Positions 46,076 through 57,780 of a stretch of DNA of 64,000 bases are shown here, one piece after another. Location of the stretch: NCBI GenBank assembly GCA_020205615.1, contig CM035171.1, forward strand, positions 26,787,741-26,851,740, read 5' to 3'. Each line of letters opens with the position of its first letter. The first letter of the stretch is position 1. This DNA comes from Panax quinquefolius. Lineage: Eukaryota > Streptophyta > Magnoliopsida > Apiales > Araliaceae. The notes under the pieces are model-generated. The model did not search any database. It was not told where the DNA came from and saw nothing but the letters and a program-made list of their open reading frames with translations. The position numbers and the translations under genes are program-made.

Positions 46076-48657
46076 TGTGAGACCCCAAATTTTATGAATA
46101 AAGATTTAAATTTCTCGAAATATTTTTTAAATATTATGGTGTGGATTTGATATAATGTTATAGTTGTGGGTAATATTTATAAATTTTGCAAAGTATGCAA
46201 GTTGTTGTATAATATTCGATTGGTCGGGGAATATTCTTTTTGTCGGGGAATATCCGTACGACGGTACAATCATTGGTGGACCCTATAACGGAATTATTGT
46301 CGGATTGAGAAAACGACAAAAATATTTTTATAAAAATAACGGCGGAGGTGTTACCGTTAAAACTGTTGAACTACCCGGTAGTAAAAGTAATGCGATGTAC
46401 GGCGTGGTTGCATAGTAGCACTACGGTATTGATTATTGATGCTTACGTGAGAAGTCGCTCAGGTTATACTCAATTATTGCTACATGATGATTCTTTGCAT
46501 CATATCTCTTATATTATTGATTTAATTATTGTCATAGTATCATCTGTATAATATGTTATATTATTAAATCAATAATTGAGATAACAAGTTATAATATTAA
46601 GGATTAATAATTGTTGAAAGATTAAATATGTGTTAATTAAAAATAAAATGATTTGTGGTCATATTTATTCAATCCTTGATGTATATAAAGAGTCTCTATT
46701 ATTATGAGGCGTTTGTGGTAAATTTGGTTATTCTATGGGGGCCCATATGTCATCATCTAAGAGTCTTTTTTTACATGATAGTAATTTCCTTTACTGACAT
46801 CAAACCACTTGTCGTTTCATATTACAGGCATCGAACCAATTTTCGTTTCACATTCTGAAGCGTCCGAACCAATTGTCGTTTCACATTACAAAGCGCCAAA
46901 CCACTTGGTGTTTCACATTACAAAGCGTCAAATCACTTGGTGTTTCACATTACTGAGTCAAACCACTTTTCTTTTCATCACACCATCGTCGAGCATTTGC
47001 CTTTTCACATTACAAGTGCTAAGCTAGAAATCTTCTATAAATAGAGGCCTAGTTCTTCATTATTTTTCACGAATTCATTCAAGCTATAGAGAGAAAAAGT
47101 ATAGAGAGAATAAGAGAGAAAGAAGAAGTAGTATATTCTTTACACTACTCACTGCAGTATTCAATCTCCTACTAATGTAAGGGGTGTTATTTCTTTTGTA
47201 TTCCTGAAGAAACTTCTATTATTCTATTATTTATTATTTTGTTGGAATAACCTGTATACGCGGGCTACCCTATACTTGGTGAAATTCTTACATTATTTCA
47301 GTCTTTATTATTACATTGGAATATCCACATACATGCGTTTTACACCGGACTGGTTCTATTTTTTTATTATTCATTGAATATCCTCGTCTGCATGCGTTTT
47401 ACGCGGGACCGGTTCTATTCTTTATTATTACATTGGAATATCCTGTCTGCATGCATTTTACGCGACTGGTTCCGTTATTTATTATTCTGTTGGAATAACT
47501 CCGCCTGCATGCGGCCTATCGCATGCATGGTGATTTCTTTTGTTATTCCATTCTTTATTATACTCGGTTGGTTAAAGCTTTGACTTCTATACTCCATGAA
47601 ATTAGTGGAATATCCTTGATATTTGCGCTTCATCCAAAGATCTTTTCATGGAAATATTCTTCTCGAGCATTCTTGAATTTTACTCTACAAAGCGAGATCA
47701 TGTTGTGATTTGGGCGTTATTGGTTCTGGATAAATTAATTCTTGAACTTGTTTTATTGAATTCTTATATCATTGTCATCATCCTCATGTTTATATTTTTG
47801 TTGAAAGTCATATGTGGCTTTGTAGTGTGCATAGATGGACTTGGTATGATTATGACCAAGGATTATTCGTATAATCATGACCGTAATGTTATAAATGATG
47901 TGGAAAAAGTCCTCATTGGCCCGTAGTGCATTAATGGACAGTTTTTGGTATGATTATGGCTATGGATTCTCATTGGCCGTAGTGCAAAGATGAATTATTT
48001 TATGGCATGATCATGACCATTGATGCAAACACGATTATCTTTGGCCGTAGTGCATGGATAATTTGTGGTCATGATACTAAAGAATATCCTTGGCCTGTAA
48101 TGCAGGGGTGATTCGATGATGTGGATTATTTATTAAGCTGAGTCCCAGCGATAAAAGTGATGAAAAACCTTTTAAATCATAGAAGATGGTAGATTTTATT
48201 CTCTACTTGACTCTTCTAATGGATTGCTTGTTCCACTGCAGGTAAACTTGATGTTTGTTATATTTTATCAGTTTAACACTGTTGAAGGCTAATGATAAAT
48301 TATTCTGCATTATCTTAGTCATAATATTTCTTACTGGGCTAGTTGAGCTCACCCTTTCTTTTTACTTGTTCTTCGAGAAATGAGAACGTAGCTGGGACTA
48401 GTCGGGGAACAGAGTGATGGTCCTAGATATTTGCATTAGTAGTCCTCACTATTCTATGAAATAGTATGATAATAATTGTAATGAGGACTCCTTTTGAGTT
48501 TGTATACTCTCTAGTAGACAATATTTGTATTCAAACTCACAGTTTATGTTTTGTCGTATTGTACATGACAGTTGTATTATTAAGTTGTATTTGAATTCTC
48601 TACCATGTATCTGGTGACTCAAGATGGGTGATGTATACCTATTTTGGGGGCTTCACA
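46076..48657 (+). repeat. 5' LTR of element E
   Basis: 2582 bp. U3 holds seven units of about 32 bp (46801-47020, AACCAATTGTCGTTTCACATTA type) ending about 20 bp before TATAAATA (47036-47043). Then GAGAGAAAG-rich R, the ACCGGTTC-type array (47220-47510), and the TTTGGCCGTAGTGCA array (47800-48110). Outer parts match C's LTR, while the U3 array is different. Confidence 0.88.
46801..47020 (+). promoter_or_regulatory. Seven ~32-bp U3 repeats upstream of E's TATA box
   Basis: Units AAACCACTTGTCGTTTCATATTA, AACCAATTTTCGTTTCACATT and so on. Same number and order in the other LTR (52085-52320). Tandem U3 repeats act as enhancers in some plant retrotransposons (Tnt1, Tto1); the role here is inferred from position. 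Confidence 0.6.
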
Positions 48658-48844
48658 ATTGGTATCAAAGCTTAGGGATATGATCCATGGCTAGGATGTG
48701 AGAATAAAACTAGGAGGGGAGAGACGGAGAATTCCTTCGCTAGTATGACCTACCTAAGTTTATTTGGTAATTAATTGGTAGGTCAGAATATAGGGATAAT
48801 ATGTTACATGTCAATTAACCTTTGTTTTGTGGCAATATCTGAAA
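48658..48844 (+). other. E leader and primer binding site
   Basis: TTGGTATCAAAGCTTAGGG begins at 48659 after LTR end TCACA: initiator-Met-type PBS. Leader sequence is homologous to C 34401-34593. Confidence 0.78.
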
Positions 48845-48979
48845 ATGACATCCGAGAATGTTGAGAATAGCAATGGAGCACAGGAGACCGTTGATTCTCC
48901 ACAGATCAATAATCAGGACAATGTGCAACATGATGGCGATAATACTCCTATAAACAACAACACTGATCAATCGATTTGA
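48845..48979 (+). pseudogene. E short N-terminal ORF (remnant of pre-gag ORF or gag start)
   Basis: Begins MTSENVENSNGAQETVD and ends with a TGA after 44 codons. Its start aligns with C's pre-gag ORF (MAAENIHNGVNV), but the RDIHVV and YDxxYxRNxEL blocks are absent; gag follows within 100 bp in another frame. Best read as the pre-gag ORF's first codons joined to gag after loss of the middle. Short, so uncertain. Confidence 0.5.
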
Positions 48980-49073
48980 ACGACAGAAGACGTTTAGGAG
49001 CTTTTAGAATTCATGCAACATCGAAGAAGGCGGCTCTGCTCATAATACAGAGGAAAACAATGGCAACCCACGG

Positions 49074-50003
49074 TTGGTCACCGCTAAGCAATTCAAGGAG
49101 CTGGGACCACCGGAGTTTTTGGGAAAGCCAGAACCACTTAAGGTGGAGACGTGGTTAAAGAAAATCACCAAGATATTTGATGTCTTGGGATGCTCTGAGG
49201 AGCAAAAGGTTCCCTTTGCAATCTTTATGTTGCGTGAAGAGGCAGATCATTGGTGGGAATCAGAAAAGCGTACCCGACTGGCCGCACTCAAGATGTCTTG
49301 GGAGAAGTTCCAAGAGTCATTCAATGACAAGTACTTTCCGAAAGCATTAAATCACATGAAGGAGGTGGAATTTATCAAGTTGGAGCAAAACAACATGACC
49401 GTGTCGCAGTACGAAGCCAAGTTTGCCGAGTTGTCCCGATTTGCGTCCCACATGGTTGATAATGAAGAGAGAATGACGCGGATGTTTTTAAGAGGTTTGG
49501 AGCTGGAGATACGTCAATATCTTATTTCTCATAAACTATGTTTGTATTCAGATGTTGTATATAGGGCTCAGTTAGTGGAGCGCGATAACGAGTTAACGCA
49601 ACCAAAAGAGAGCAGCCGGCAAAATGATAATACCGGTGATAACAATCATCAAAGCGGTGACAATAAGCATGGAGGGAATCAACATGCCAGAAATGGTAAC
49701 CACTTCGGTGGTAATCATGGTCAAAACAATAAGAATGGACATTTCAAGAAGAGGAGATTCAACAATGATGGAAAGACGTTAGCACCAGCACCCGTTGTTA
49801 AAGAAGGAGAACGACCACCTATCATATGCTTCAAATGCGGAAGAGAGGGACACATCAGTCCAAACTACGTGATGTCGTCCAAAGCATGTTATAATTATGG
49901 AAGAGAAGGTCACTTAGCCCAATTTTGTCGTTCACCGAAGACAAGTTCAGCTTGGATGGAGGCACCAAAGGCCGTCCCAGAAAAGTCAAAGCCGGTAGTT
50001 TAA
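49074..50003 (+). pseudogene. gag: E gag
   Basis: 309 codons open. Gag domain: KQFKELGPPEFLGKPEPLKV, FAIFMLREEADHWWE, FNDKYFPKALNHMKEVEFIK, YEAKFAELSRFA, RMTRMFLRGLELEIRQYL. An H/N/G-rich linker follows, then two knuckles each lacking one Cys: CFKCGREGHISPNY and CYNYGREGHLAQFC (Cys to Tyr). The true start is probably upstream in another frame, since homologous coding begins before 49074. This is the only long intact frame of E, and its product could assemble particles. Knuckle losses make RNA binding doubtful. Confidence 0.85.
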
Positions 50004-50070
50004 GAGAGAGCGTTTTTCTCGTGACAAGGAACCTGAATAAAATTGTCACGGGTTAGTTAATTATATATTC

Positions 50071-50439
50071 TTGCGAGTCTATGCCTTATTTGATACCGGT
50101 TCTACCCATTATTTTATCTCTCTTGCTTGCGCTCAACGTTTAAATTTGACTTCAGAGAAATTAGACTTTGACTTATTGGTTGAAACTTCGATATTAGAAA
50201 CCTTCGTTACATCCACTATTTATAAATCTTGTTTAATTCAAATTGACACTTTCACGTTACGTGCCGATCTTGTATCTTTGAAAATACTTGCCTTTGATGC
50301 GATTTTAGGAATCGATTGGTTAACTACTCATCATGCTTTTCGTAATGTTGTTAACTTTCATATTCCTAACCAACCTGTTATGCGAATTCAAGCAACCAAA
50401 CCACTAAAGTCAATCATTGTCATATCAGGCCATAAGTAA
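50071..50439 (+). pseudogene. pol: E aspartic protease
   Basis: YALFDTGSTHYFIS holds the DTGS active site and FDAILGIDWLTTHHA the second block. In the family this cleaves the polyprotein. A frame change between 50003 and 50071 separates it from gag, and the frame ends at 50439 without RT following. Confidence 0.82.
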
Positions 50440-51364
50440 AGAGCCCTGATCATTTCTTTGTTGACTTCTTTGTGTGGAATGCACCGAAGCCAGACTTTCT
50501 GTAGGAGATGTTGTGAATGATGATGATAAGTTTATAGGTATCAATGTGACGTACTATCCAAGTCTTGGATGAGAGTCACAGTTTTGAATGATATTTCTAT
50601 TTTTAATAAATTTCCTGATGTATTCTTAAAGACTTCTTAGCCTACCCTAGAGCGTGAAATCGAATTTTGTATTGACCCTAGTACAAAACCCATTTCTAAA
50701 ACCCTCAAATATTTCTTTACTTAAAACGAACGTAACATGTGCCAAAGACGTTGGCTCGAGCTGTTGAAGATTACGATCGTACCATGCGATATCATCGTGA
50801 AAGTCTGAACGTGGTAGCTGACGTGTTGAGTAGAAGATCATATGCGGTTACAAGTGCGAATATACGAACCCACGTGAAGATAACGAATATACGATTAGAA
50901 TCGACTTTAATCGATAAAGTTAAAGCTGCTCAAGCTACATACTCAGAGCTGATGAATGTGAAGAAGAAGGTTCAAGAGGGCGTTATTCTAAAAGCAAGAA
51001 TCAATGAAGAGAGGAAATCTCAACCCTCAATTTAATTGGCCCATTTGAAATTCTCGATGAAGTAGGAACTGTGGCCTATAGACTCGTTTTACCGCCAAGT
51101 ATGTTGCGTGTTCAGAACGTTTTTTTCGTATCAATGTTACGTAAATATGTGGATGACCCGAACCACATTATTAATTTAGAACCGGACGAGATATCAGAAG
51201 ATTTAACGTATGAGGAGATACGTGTTAACATCTTGGATAAGAAAGATCATATTCGATGCTCAAAGGTTATACCTCAAGAGTTAGAATTTAAAATGAAGTC
51301 AAGGTATCCTCACTTGTTCGGCATACCAGGTACGTACGTAAATTTCGAGGGCGAAATTTCATAA
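50440..51364 (+). pseudogene. pol: E pol: RT-entry / RNase H-end fusion and integrase tail
   Basis: 50650-50700 reads REIEFCIDPSTKPISKT (entry of RT), then without gap LKYFFT and MCQRRWLELL (end of RNase H), so RT fingers, palm and most of RNase H are deleted. A bridge region (LNVVADVLSRR, LIDKVKAAQ) follows. A second deletion near 51020 jumps over integrase to LIGPFEILDEVGTVAYRLVL and the chromodomain-like tail (DHIRCSKVIPQ), itself shortened (expected KVLWxNH part missing). Cannot encode RT or integrase. The first junction is shared with C. Confidence 0.8.
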
Positions 51365-51374
51365 GGAGGGGAGA
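51363..51374 (+). other. Polypurine tract of E
   Basis: AAGGAGGGGAGA directly before T and the LTR start at 51376. Confidence 0.8.
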
Positions 51375-51375
51375 T

Positions 51376-53945
51376 TGTGAGACCCCAAATTTTATGAATA
51401 AAGATTTAATTTTCTCGAAATAATTTTTTTTAATATTATGGTGTTGATTTGATATAATGTTATAGTTGTGGGTAATATTTATAAATATTGCAAAGTAAGC
51501 AAGTGGTTATATAATATTCGATTGGTCGGGGAATATTCTTTTTGTCTGGGAATATCCGTACGACGGTACAATCATTGGTGGACCCCGTAAAGGAATTAAT
51601 GTCGGATTGAGAAAATGACAAAAATACTTTAATAAAAATAACGACGGAGGTGTTACCGTTAAAACTATTGAACTACGGGTAGTAAAATTACGATGTCTAC
51701 GGCGTGGTTGCATAGTAGCACACTAGTATTGATTATTGATGCTTACGTGAGAAGTCACTCGGTTATACTCAATTATTGCTATAGTAATTCTTTGCATCAT
51801 ATCTCATATATTATTGATTCAATTATTGTCACAAAGATCATCATCAGTATAATATGTTATATTATTAAATCAATAATTGAGACGACAAGTTATAATATTA
51901 AGGATTAATAATTATTGAAAGATTAAATATGTGTTGATTAAAAATAAAATAATTTGTGGTAATATTTATTCAATCCTTGATGTATATAAAGAGTCTATTA
52001 TGAGACGTTTGTGGTAAATTTGGTTATTCTATGGGGGCCCATATGTCATCATCTAAGAGTCTCTTTCATGATAGTAATTACATTTACCGGACATCAAACC
52101 ACTTGCCGTTTCATATTACGAAGCGCCGAACCAATTGTCGTTTCACATTACAAAGGTCGAACCAATTGTCGTTTCGCATTATTACGTCCGAACCAATTGT
52201 CGTTTCACATTACTGAGCGCCAAACCACTTGGTGTTTCACATTACTGAGCGTCGAACCACTTTTTCTTTTCACATCACCAATCGTCAAGCCGCGCTTGCC
52301 TTTTCACATTCAGTAAGTAATAAGCTAGAAATCTTCTATAAATAGAGGCCTAGTTCTTCATTATTTTCAAGAATTCATTCAAGCTATAGAGAGAAAGTAT
52401 AGAGAGAATAAGAAAGAAAGAAGAAGAGTATTATGTTACTACACTACTGCGCAGATTCAATCTCCTACTAATGTAAGGGGGTTATTTCATTTGTATTCAT
52501 GAAGAGAACTTCATTATTCCATTATTTATTATTACATTGGAATAACCTATATATCGTGAGCTACCCTATACTTGGTGAAATTCTTACATTATTCCAGGTC
52601 TTTATTATTACATTGGAATATCACATACATGCGTTTTTTTACTGTGGGACACAGCTCCATCTTTATTATTACATTGGAATATCCCATGCATGCGTTTTAC
52701 AGGACTGGTTCCATTTTTATTATTACATTGGAATATCACATGCATGCGCTTTTTGTGGGACTGGTTCCGTTATTTATTATTACATTGGAATAACTTTTTA
52801 CTGTGCGGTCCATCGCATACATGGTGATTTCTTTTGTTATTCCATTCTTTATTATACTCGGTTGGTTAAAACTTTGACTTCTATACTCCATGAAATTAGT
52901 GGAATATCCTTGATATTTACGCTTCATCCAAAGATCTTTTCATGGAAATATTCTTCCGAGCATTCTTGAATTTTACTCTACTAAGCGATATCGTATTGTG
53001 ATTTTGGACGATATTGGTTCTGGATAAATTAATTCTTGAAATTGTTTTATTGAATTCTTATATCATTGTCATCATCCTCATGTTTATATTTTGTTGAAAG
53101 TCATATGTAGCCTGTAGTGCATAGATGGACTTGGTATGATTATGACTAGGGATTATTCGGTGTAATCATGACTGTAATGTTACAAATGATGTGGAAAAAG
53201 TCCTCATTGGCCCGTAGTGCATTAATGGACAGTTTTTTGTATGATTATGGCTATGGATTCTCTTTATCCGTAGTGCAAAGATGAATTATTTTATGGCATG
53301 ATCATGACCATTGATGCAAACACGATTATCTTTGGTTGTACTGTATGGATAATTCGTGGTCGTGATACTAAAGAATATCCTTGGCCTGTAGTGCAGGGGT
53401 GATTCGATGATGTGGATTATTTATTAAGCTGAGTCCCAGCGATAAAAGTGATGAAAAACCTTTTAAATCATAGAAGATGGTAGATTTTATTCTCTACTTG
53501 ACTCTTCTAATGGATTGTTTGTTCCACTGCAGTTAAACTTGATGTTTGTTATATTTTATTAGTTTAACACTGTTGAAGGCTAATGATAAATTATTCTGCA
53601 TTATCTTAGTCATAATATTTCTTACTGGGCTAGTTGAGCTCACCCTTTCTTTTACTGTTCTCTTGAAATGAGACGTAGGCTGGGACTAGTCGGGAACAGC
53701 AGTGATGGTCCTAGATATTTGCATTAGTAGTCCTCACTATTCTGTGAAATAGTGTGATAATAATTATAATGAGGACTCCTTTTGAGTTTGTATACTCTCT
53801 AGTAGACAATATTTGTATTCAAACTCATAGTTTATGTTTTGTCGTATTGTACACGACAGTTGTATTATTAAGTTGTATTTGAATTCTGTACCATGTTTCT
53901 GGCGACTCAAGATGGGTGATGTATACCTATTTTGGGAGCGTCACA
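51376..53945 (+). repeat. 3' LTR of element E
   Basis: 2570 bp, matching 46076-48657. Seven U3 units at 52085-52320, TATAAATA at 52337-52344, end GCGTCACA. Differences from the 5' LTR are scattered, with many short indels. No gene. Confidence 0.88.
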
Positions 53946-55440
53946 TAGCATCCTTCTTTTCTATCAAATACTTGATGGCCAAGTGATCAGTGTAAACAAT
54001 CACCTTCGTTCCAATGAGGTAGGAACGGAACTTGTCAAAAGCATAAACCACCGCCAATGCACTCCTTCTCAAAGAGTGGTGTAATTTAACGAGCATCACC
54101 AATGTCTTCATTGGCATAATAAATGGTGTGAAAGACCTTCTCCCTTCTCCGGCCCAACACTACCCCTATAGCAAAGTCATTGGCGTCGCACATCAGCTCA
54201 AAAGGGTAGGCCCAGTCTGGAGCTACCACAATAGGTGTCGAGACAAGCCTTTTCTTTAATAACTCAAAAGCGCTTAGGCAGGCGGCACCGAACTGAAAAG
54301 GCTGATCCTTTTCTAGAAGAGTGCACAATGGTTTGGTGATGCACGAGAAGTCCTGAATAAACCTTCTGTAGAATCCGGCGTGCCCGAGGAAACTCCTTAC
54401 CCCTTTTACTGAGGTGGGCGGTGGAAGGTTATTGATCACATCTATCTTTGCCTTATCAACCTCAATTCCGCCGACTGAAACCCGATGACCCAAAATAATG
54501 CCCTCTTCGACCATGAAGTGACACTTCTCCCAATTTATCACCAGGTTGGTTTCGACACATCGATGGAGAACGACAGTTAAATTTGTCAAGCAGTTGTCAA
54601 ACGAGCTCCCAAAAACTGAGAAGTCGTCCATGAAGACCTCCAAGGTCTTTTCAACCATGTCAGAGAAGATTGACATCATACACCGCTGGAATGTTGCGGG
54701 AGCATTACATAGCCCGAAAGACATTTTTCGGAAGGCAAAGGTCCCATAAGGACATGTGAATGTTGTCTTCTCCTGATCTTCAGAAACAATGGAAATCTGA
54801 TTGTACCCCGAGTACCCATCAAGTAAACAATAGTATTCGTGCCCTGCCAACCGGTCAAGCATCTGATCAATGAATGGAAGAGGAAAATGATCCTTACACG
54901 TTGATTTGTTCAATTTATTTTAATCCATGCACACTCTCCACCCGGTCACTGTCCTTGTGGGAATCAGTTTGTTGTTCTTATTGGACACAACTATCATCCC
55001 ACCCTTCTTGGGCACACACTGAATTGGACTAACCCAAGGGCTATCGGAGATGGGGTAGATAATGCCCGCATCTAGCAACTTAACGATCTCTTTCCGGACG
55101 ACCTCTTTCATAATGGGATTCAGCCGCCTCTGATGCTCTATAGATGGCTTTGAGCCTTCCTCGAGAAGAATATTGTGCATGCATAGAGTCGGGCTGATCC
55201 CTTTTATATCAGCAATAGACCACCCCAAGGCTGTTTTGTACCTCTTGAGCATAAGCAACAGCTTTTCTTCCTGACATTTTGTTAGAGAAACAGAAATTAT
55301 CACAGGTAATGAAGATGAATTTCCTAAATAAGCATACCTCAGGTGAGCAGGCAAGGGTTTAAGCTCAAGGACAGGAGGCTCGATGATTGACGGCTGAGCC
55401 TTGGAAGTAGATGCCTCATTATCATTCAAAGACTCGAACT
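53946..55440 (-). pseudogene. pol: B pol: reverse transcriptase and first part of RNase H
   Basis: Minus strand from 55429: LKPLPAHLRYAYLGNSS, QEEKLLLMLKRYKTALGWSI, HQRRLNPIMKEVVRKEIVKL and IIYPISDSPWVSPIQCVPKK, then a stop near 54917 and the palm: FPLPFIDQMLDRLAG, YCLLDGYSGYNQI (catalytic D), MSFGLCNAPATFQRCM, VFMDDFSVFG (catalytic DD), [18 protein letters not shown], and RNase H start FELMCDANDFAIG. A frameshift near 54085 is followed by [12 protein letters not shown] and [15 protein letters not shown] up to the E insertion. Typical Athila RT. Confidence 0.9.
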
Positions 55441-57780
55441 GGCGGTGAAATTGCTTTTATCTTTGAGGTTCATCAAGCCACATGGCACATTCCACATGTG
55501 ATGGTTCTTCCGTAGTACTAGCCCCAGTCAAAGTAGCTTCCAAAGGGTCTTGAATGCAAGTTTTTGAGAATACCCCCTTCACTGAATTATCAATTATATT
55601 TATCTGGAAGCAATCCTCAAGTGTATTAGGATACTTCATTGATCGGAAGACATTGAAAGTCACTTCCTGATCATGAACTCTCATTGTAGCTCCCCTTTTT
55701 GGTCATCAATCAAGGTCCTCCCAGTTGCCAAGAACGGCCTTCCCAATATTATCAAGACCTCCCTATCCTCCTCAAAATCAAGGACTATGAAATCCGCCAG
55801 AAATATGAACTTGTCCACCTTCACTAACACATCCTCCACAATTCTCTTCGGGTATATCAGAGATCTTTCAGCCAATTGAAGGGTGACACTTGTAAACTGG
55901 CTTCATTGAGGCCCAGCTTTTTATAAATGGAGAGGGGCATCAAGTTGATGCTAGCCCCTAAATCACATAGAGCCTTCCCAATAAACTTGTCCCCAATGGT
56001 GTACGGGATTGTAAAACTTCCCGGATCTTTTAGCTTCGGCGAAAGCTTGTTTTAAAGGATGGCACTACACTCTTCTATCAGTACCGCCGTCTCATAGTCC
56101 CCCATTTTTCATTTCTTGGATAGAATGTCCTTCATGAACTTGACGTAACTGGGCATTCCCTCCAATGCCTCTGCAAATGGGATGTTTATGTGCAGTCTTT
56201 TGAACACCTCCAAGAATTTGGAAAACTGCTTATCCAGTTTCTGTTTCTGCACCCGCTGGGGGAAAGACAACTGAGGGAGAGGCTAGTTGACCAAAGTCGT
56301 TGGAAGAGATGATGTTGGAGGTCTATCTTGACCACTTTCTTCACCCCCACTTGTCTCAGCACTCTCCTTCACAAGAGGTTCCTCATCTAGCACTACCTCA
56401 TCTTCCCCAGGAATACCCTCTCCACTTTGCACTTTAATGGTTCTCCCACTTCTGAGGGTTACTGCTTTACACTGCTCCTTGCCTTCCCATTTCGGGTTGA
56501 CATCAGTGTCACTAGGCAATGCGCTACTGGGCTTAATCGCTTAAAGAATTAGCCGCTTATCCCATCCATGTATTCCTCAAGATTTTGAATGGAAGCTTCT
56601 TGATTGTTACTTGAGTTTCATTCTGGGCTATGTACCTTGACAGAGATCTTCTAAACTTGCTTCTTCTCCCGTTGAGGAGGTGGTTAGTGGAATTGATTGT
56701 GAATGTTCGATGCTATGGGGGTGAACCGATTCTCGAGATGGGAAACCGGAGGGTTAGCATAATTCTACCGTAGATGAAGGTTGTGGTTGGTTGGGGTTAT
56801 TCTTTGTTGTTGTTGTTGTTGTTGCCCCATGAGAAGTTTGGATGATTTCTTAGGCCGTGGTGATAGTGCGTGGGAAGATTTATATTTTGTCGCTTGTAGT
56901 AGTTGGACACAAATTAAACTGACTCAGGGCTTATCGCACACTGATCAGGAGGGTGGCTCCCTTGACATAATTCACATTGCATCCCCACACTTTGCACACT
57001 CTGAACCGCTGTAGGTCCTATGGTATCTAGCCTTTTTGTTAGCACTGCTACATGAGCTGCTAACGAAGTGAAAGAGTCAACTTCATAGACCCCTGCTACC
57101 TTCCTTAGGGCTTGCCTATCATTTGGCCATTGGTAATTATTGGCCGCCATTGTTTCCACCAGCTCGTAACCCATAGTGTGATGTTTGGCCATGAATGCCC
57201 CTCCAGACGCGGCATCAATACTCGATCGAGTTGATCCGGATAATCCATTGTAAAAGGTCTAGATGGGTAACCATTCTAGCAATCCATGGTGTGCGCATTT
57301 CCTTAGAAGATCCTTAAAGCGCTCCCACGAGTCGTATAAGGATTCGGATTCGAACTGAACAAAGGACGTTATATCATGCCTGAGCCTGGCTATTTTGGCG
57401 GGCGGGAAAAACTTCGCCACAAATTTATGTGCCATGTCAGCCCACGTGGTAATGGAGCCTGGCGGTAATGAATGAAGCCAGCTCTTGGCCTTGTCCCTTA
57501 ATGTAAATGGAAACAACCGGAGTCTGATGGCATCGTCAGACACTCCGTTGCATTTAAATGTCATGCATCTCCACAAAATTAATCAAGTGATCATTGGGAT
57601 CATCATTCTAGTAGTCCCCAAACTGAATGTTGGTGCACATTTGAATGGTTCCCGACTTGAACTCAAAATTATTAGCTTGGATGGCGGGCCTTAAAATGCT
57701 CGCCTGAAGATCGTCAATGCGGGGCATAGCATACTCCCTTAGAGATTTCTGAATTTCCTCGGCCATTATGATAGGAGCAG
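55351..57780 (-). repeat. B tandem duplication, unit 1 (3' copy)
   Basis: 2430-bp direct copy of 57781-60210, exactly 810 codons long. Minus strand holds gag from PIIMAEEIQKSLREYAM (57765) through capsid (57259-57576), the CELCQGSHPPDQC knuckle (56914-57192), linker and VTLRSGRTIKVQSGEG (56283-56519), protease with a stop-broken DLGA active site near 55950 and [10 protein letters not shown] (55681-55875), to the RT leader (55457-55684). It runs on in the normal way into RT. The part 56520-56900 is more corrupted than in unit 2. Confidence 0.9.

Larger units (their letters stand above)
46076..53945 (+). mobile_element. Element E: deleted, non-autonomous gypsy element
   Basis: LTRs 46076-48657 and 51376-53945 (TGTGAGACCCC ... 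TCACA). Inserted in B's RNase H reading frame right after codons for [14 protein letters not shown]; flanks TAACA/TAGCA are a 5-bp target duplication with one change. The internal region has PBS, a short N-terminal ORF, gag, protease, then a fusion of RT entry to RNase H end, an integrase-tail remnant and PPT. RT palm and integrase core are deleted. Confidence 0.9.
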
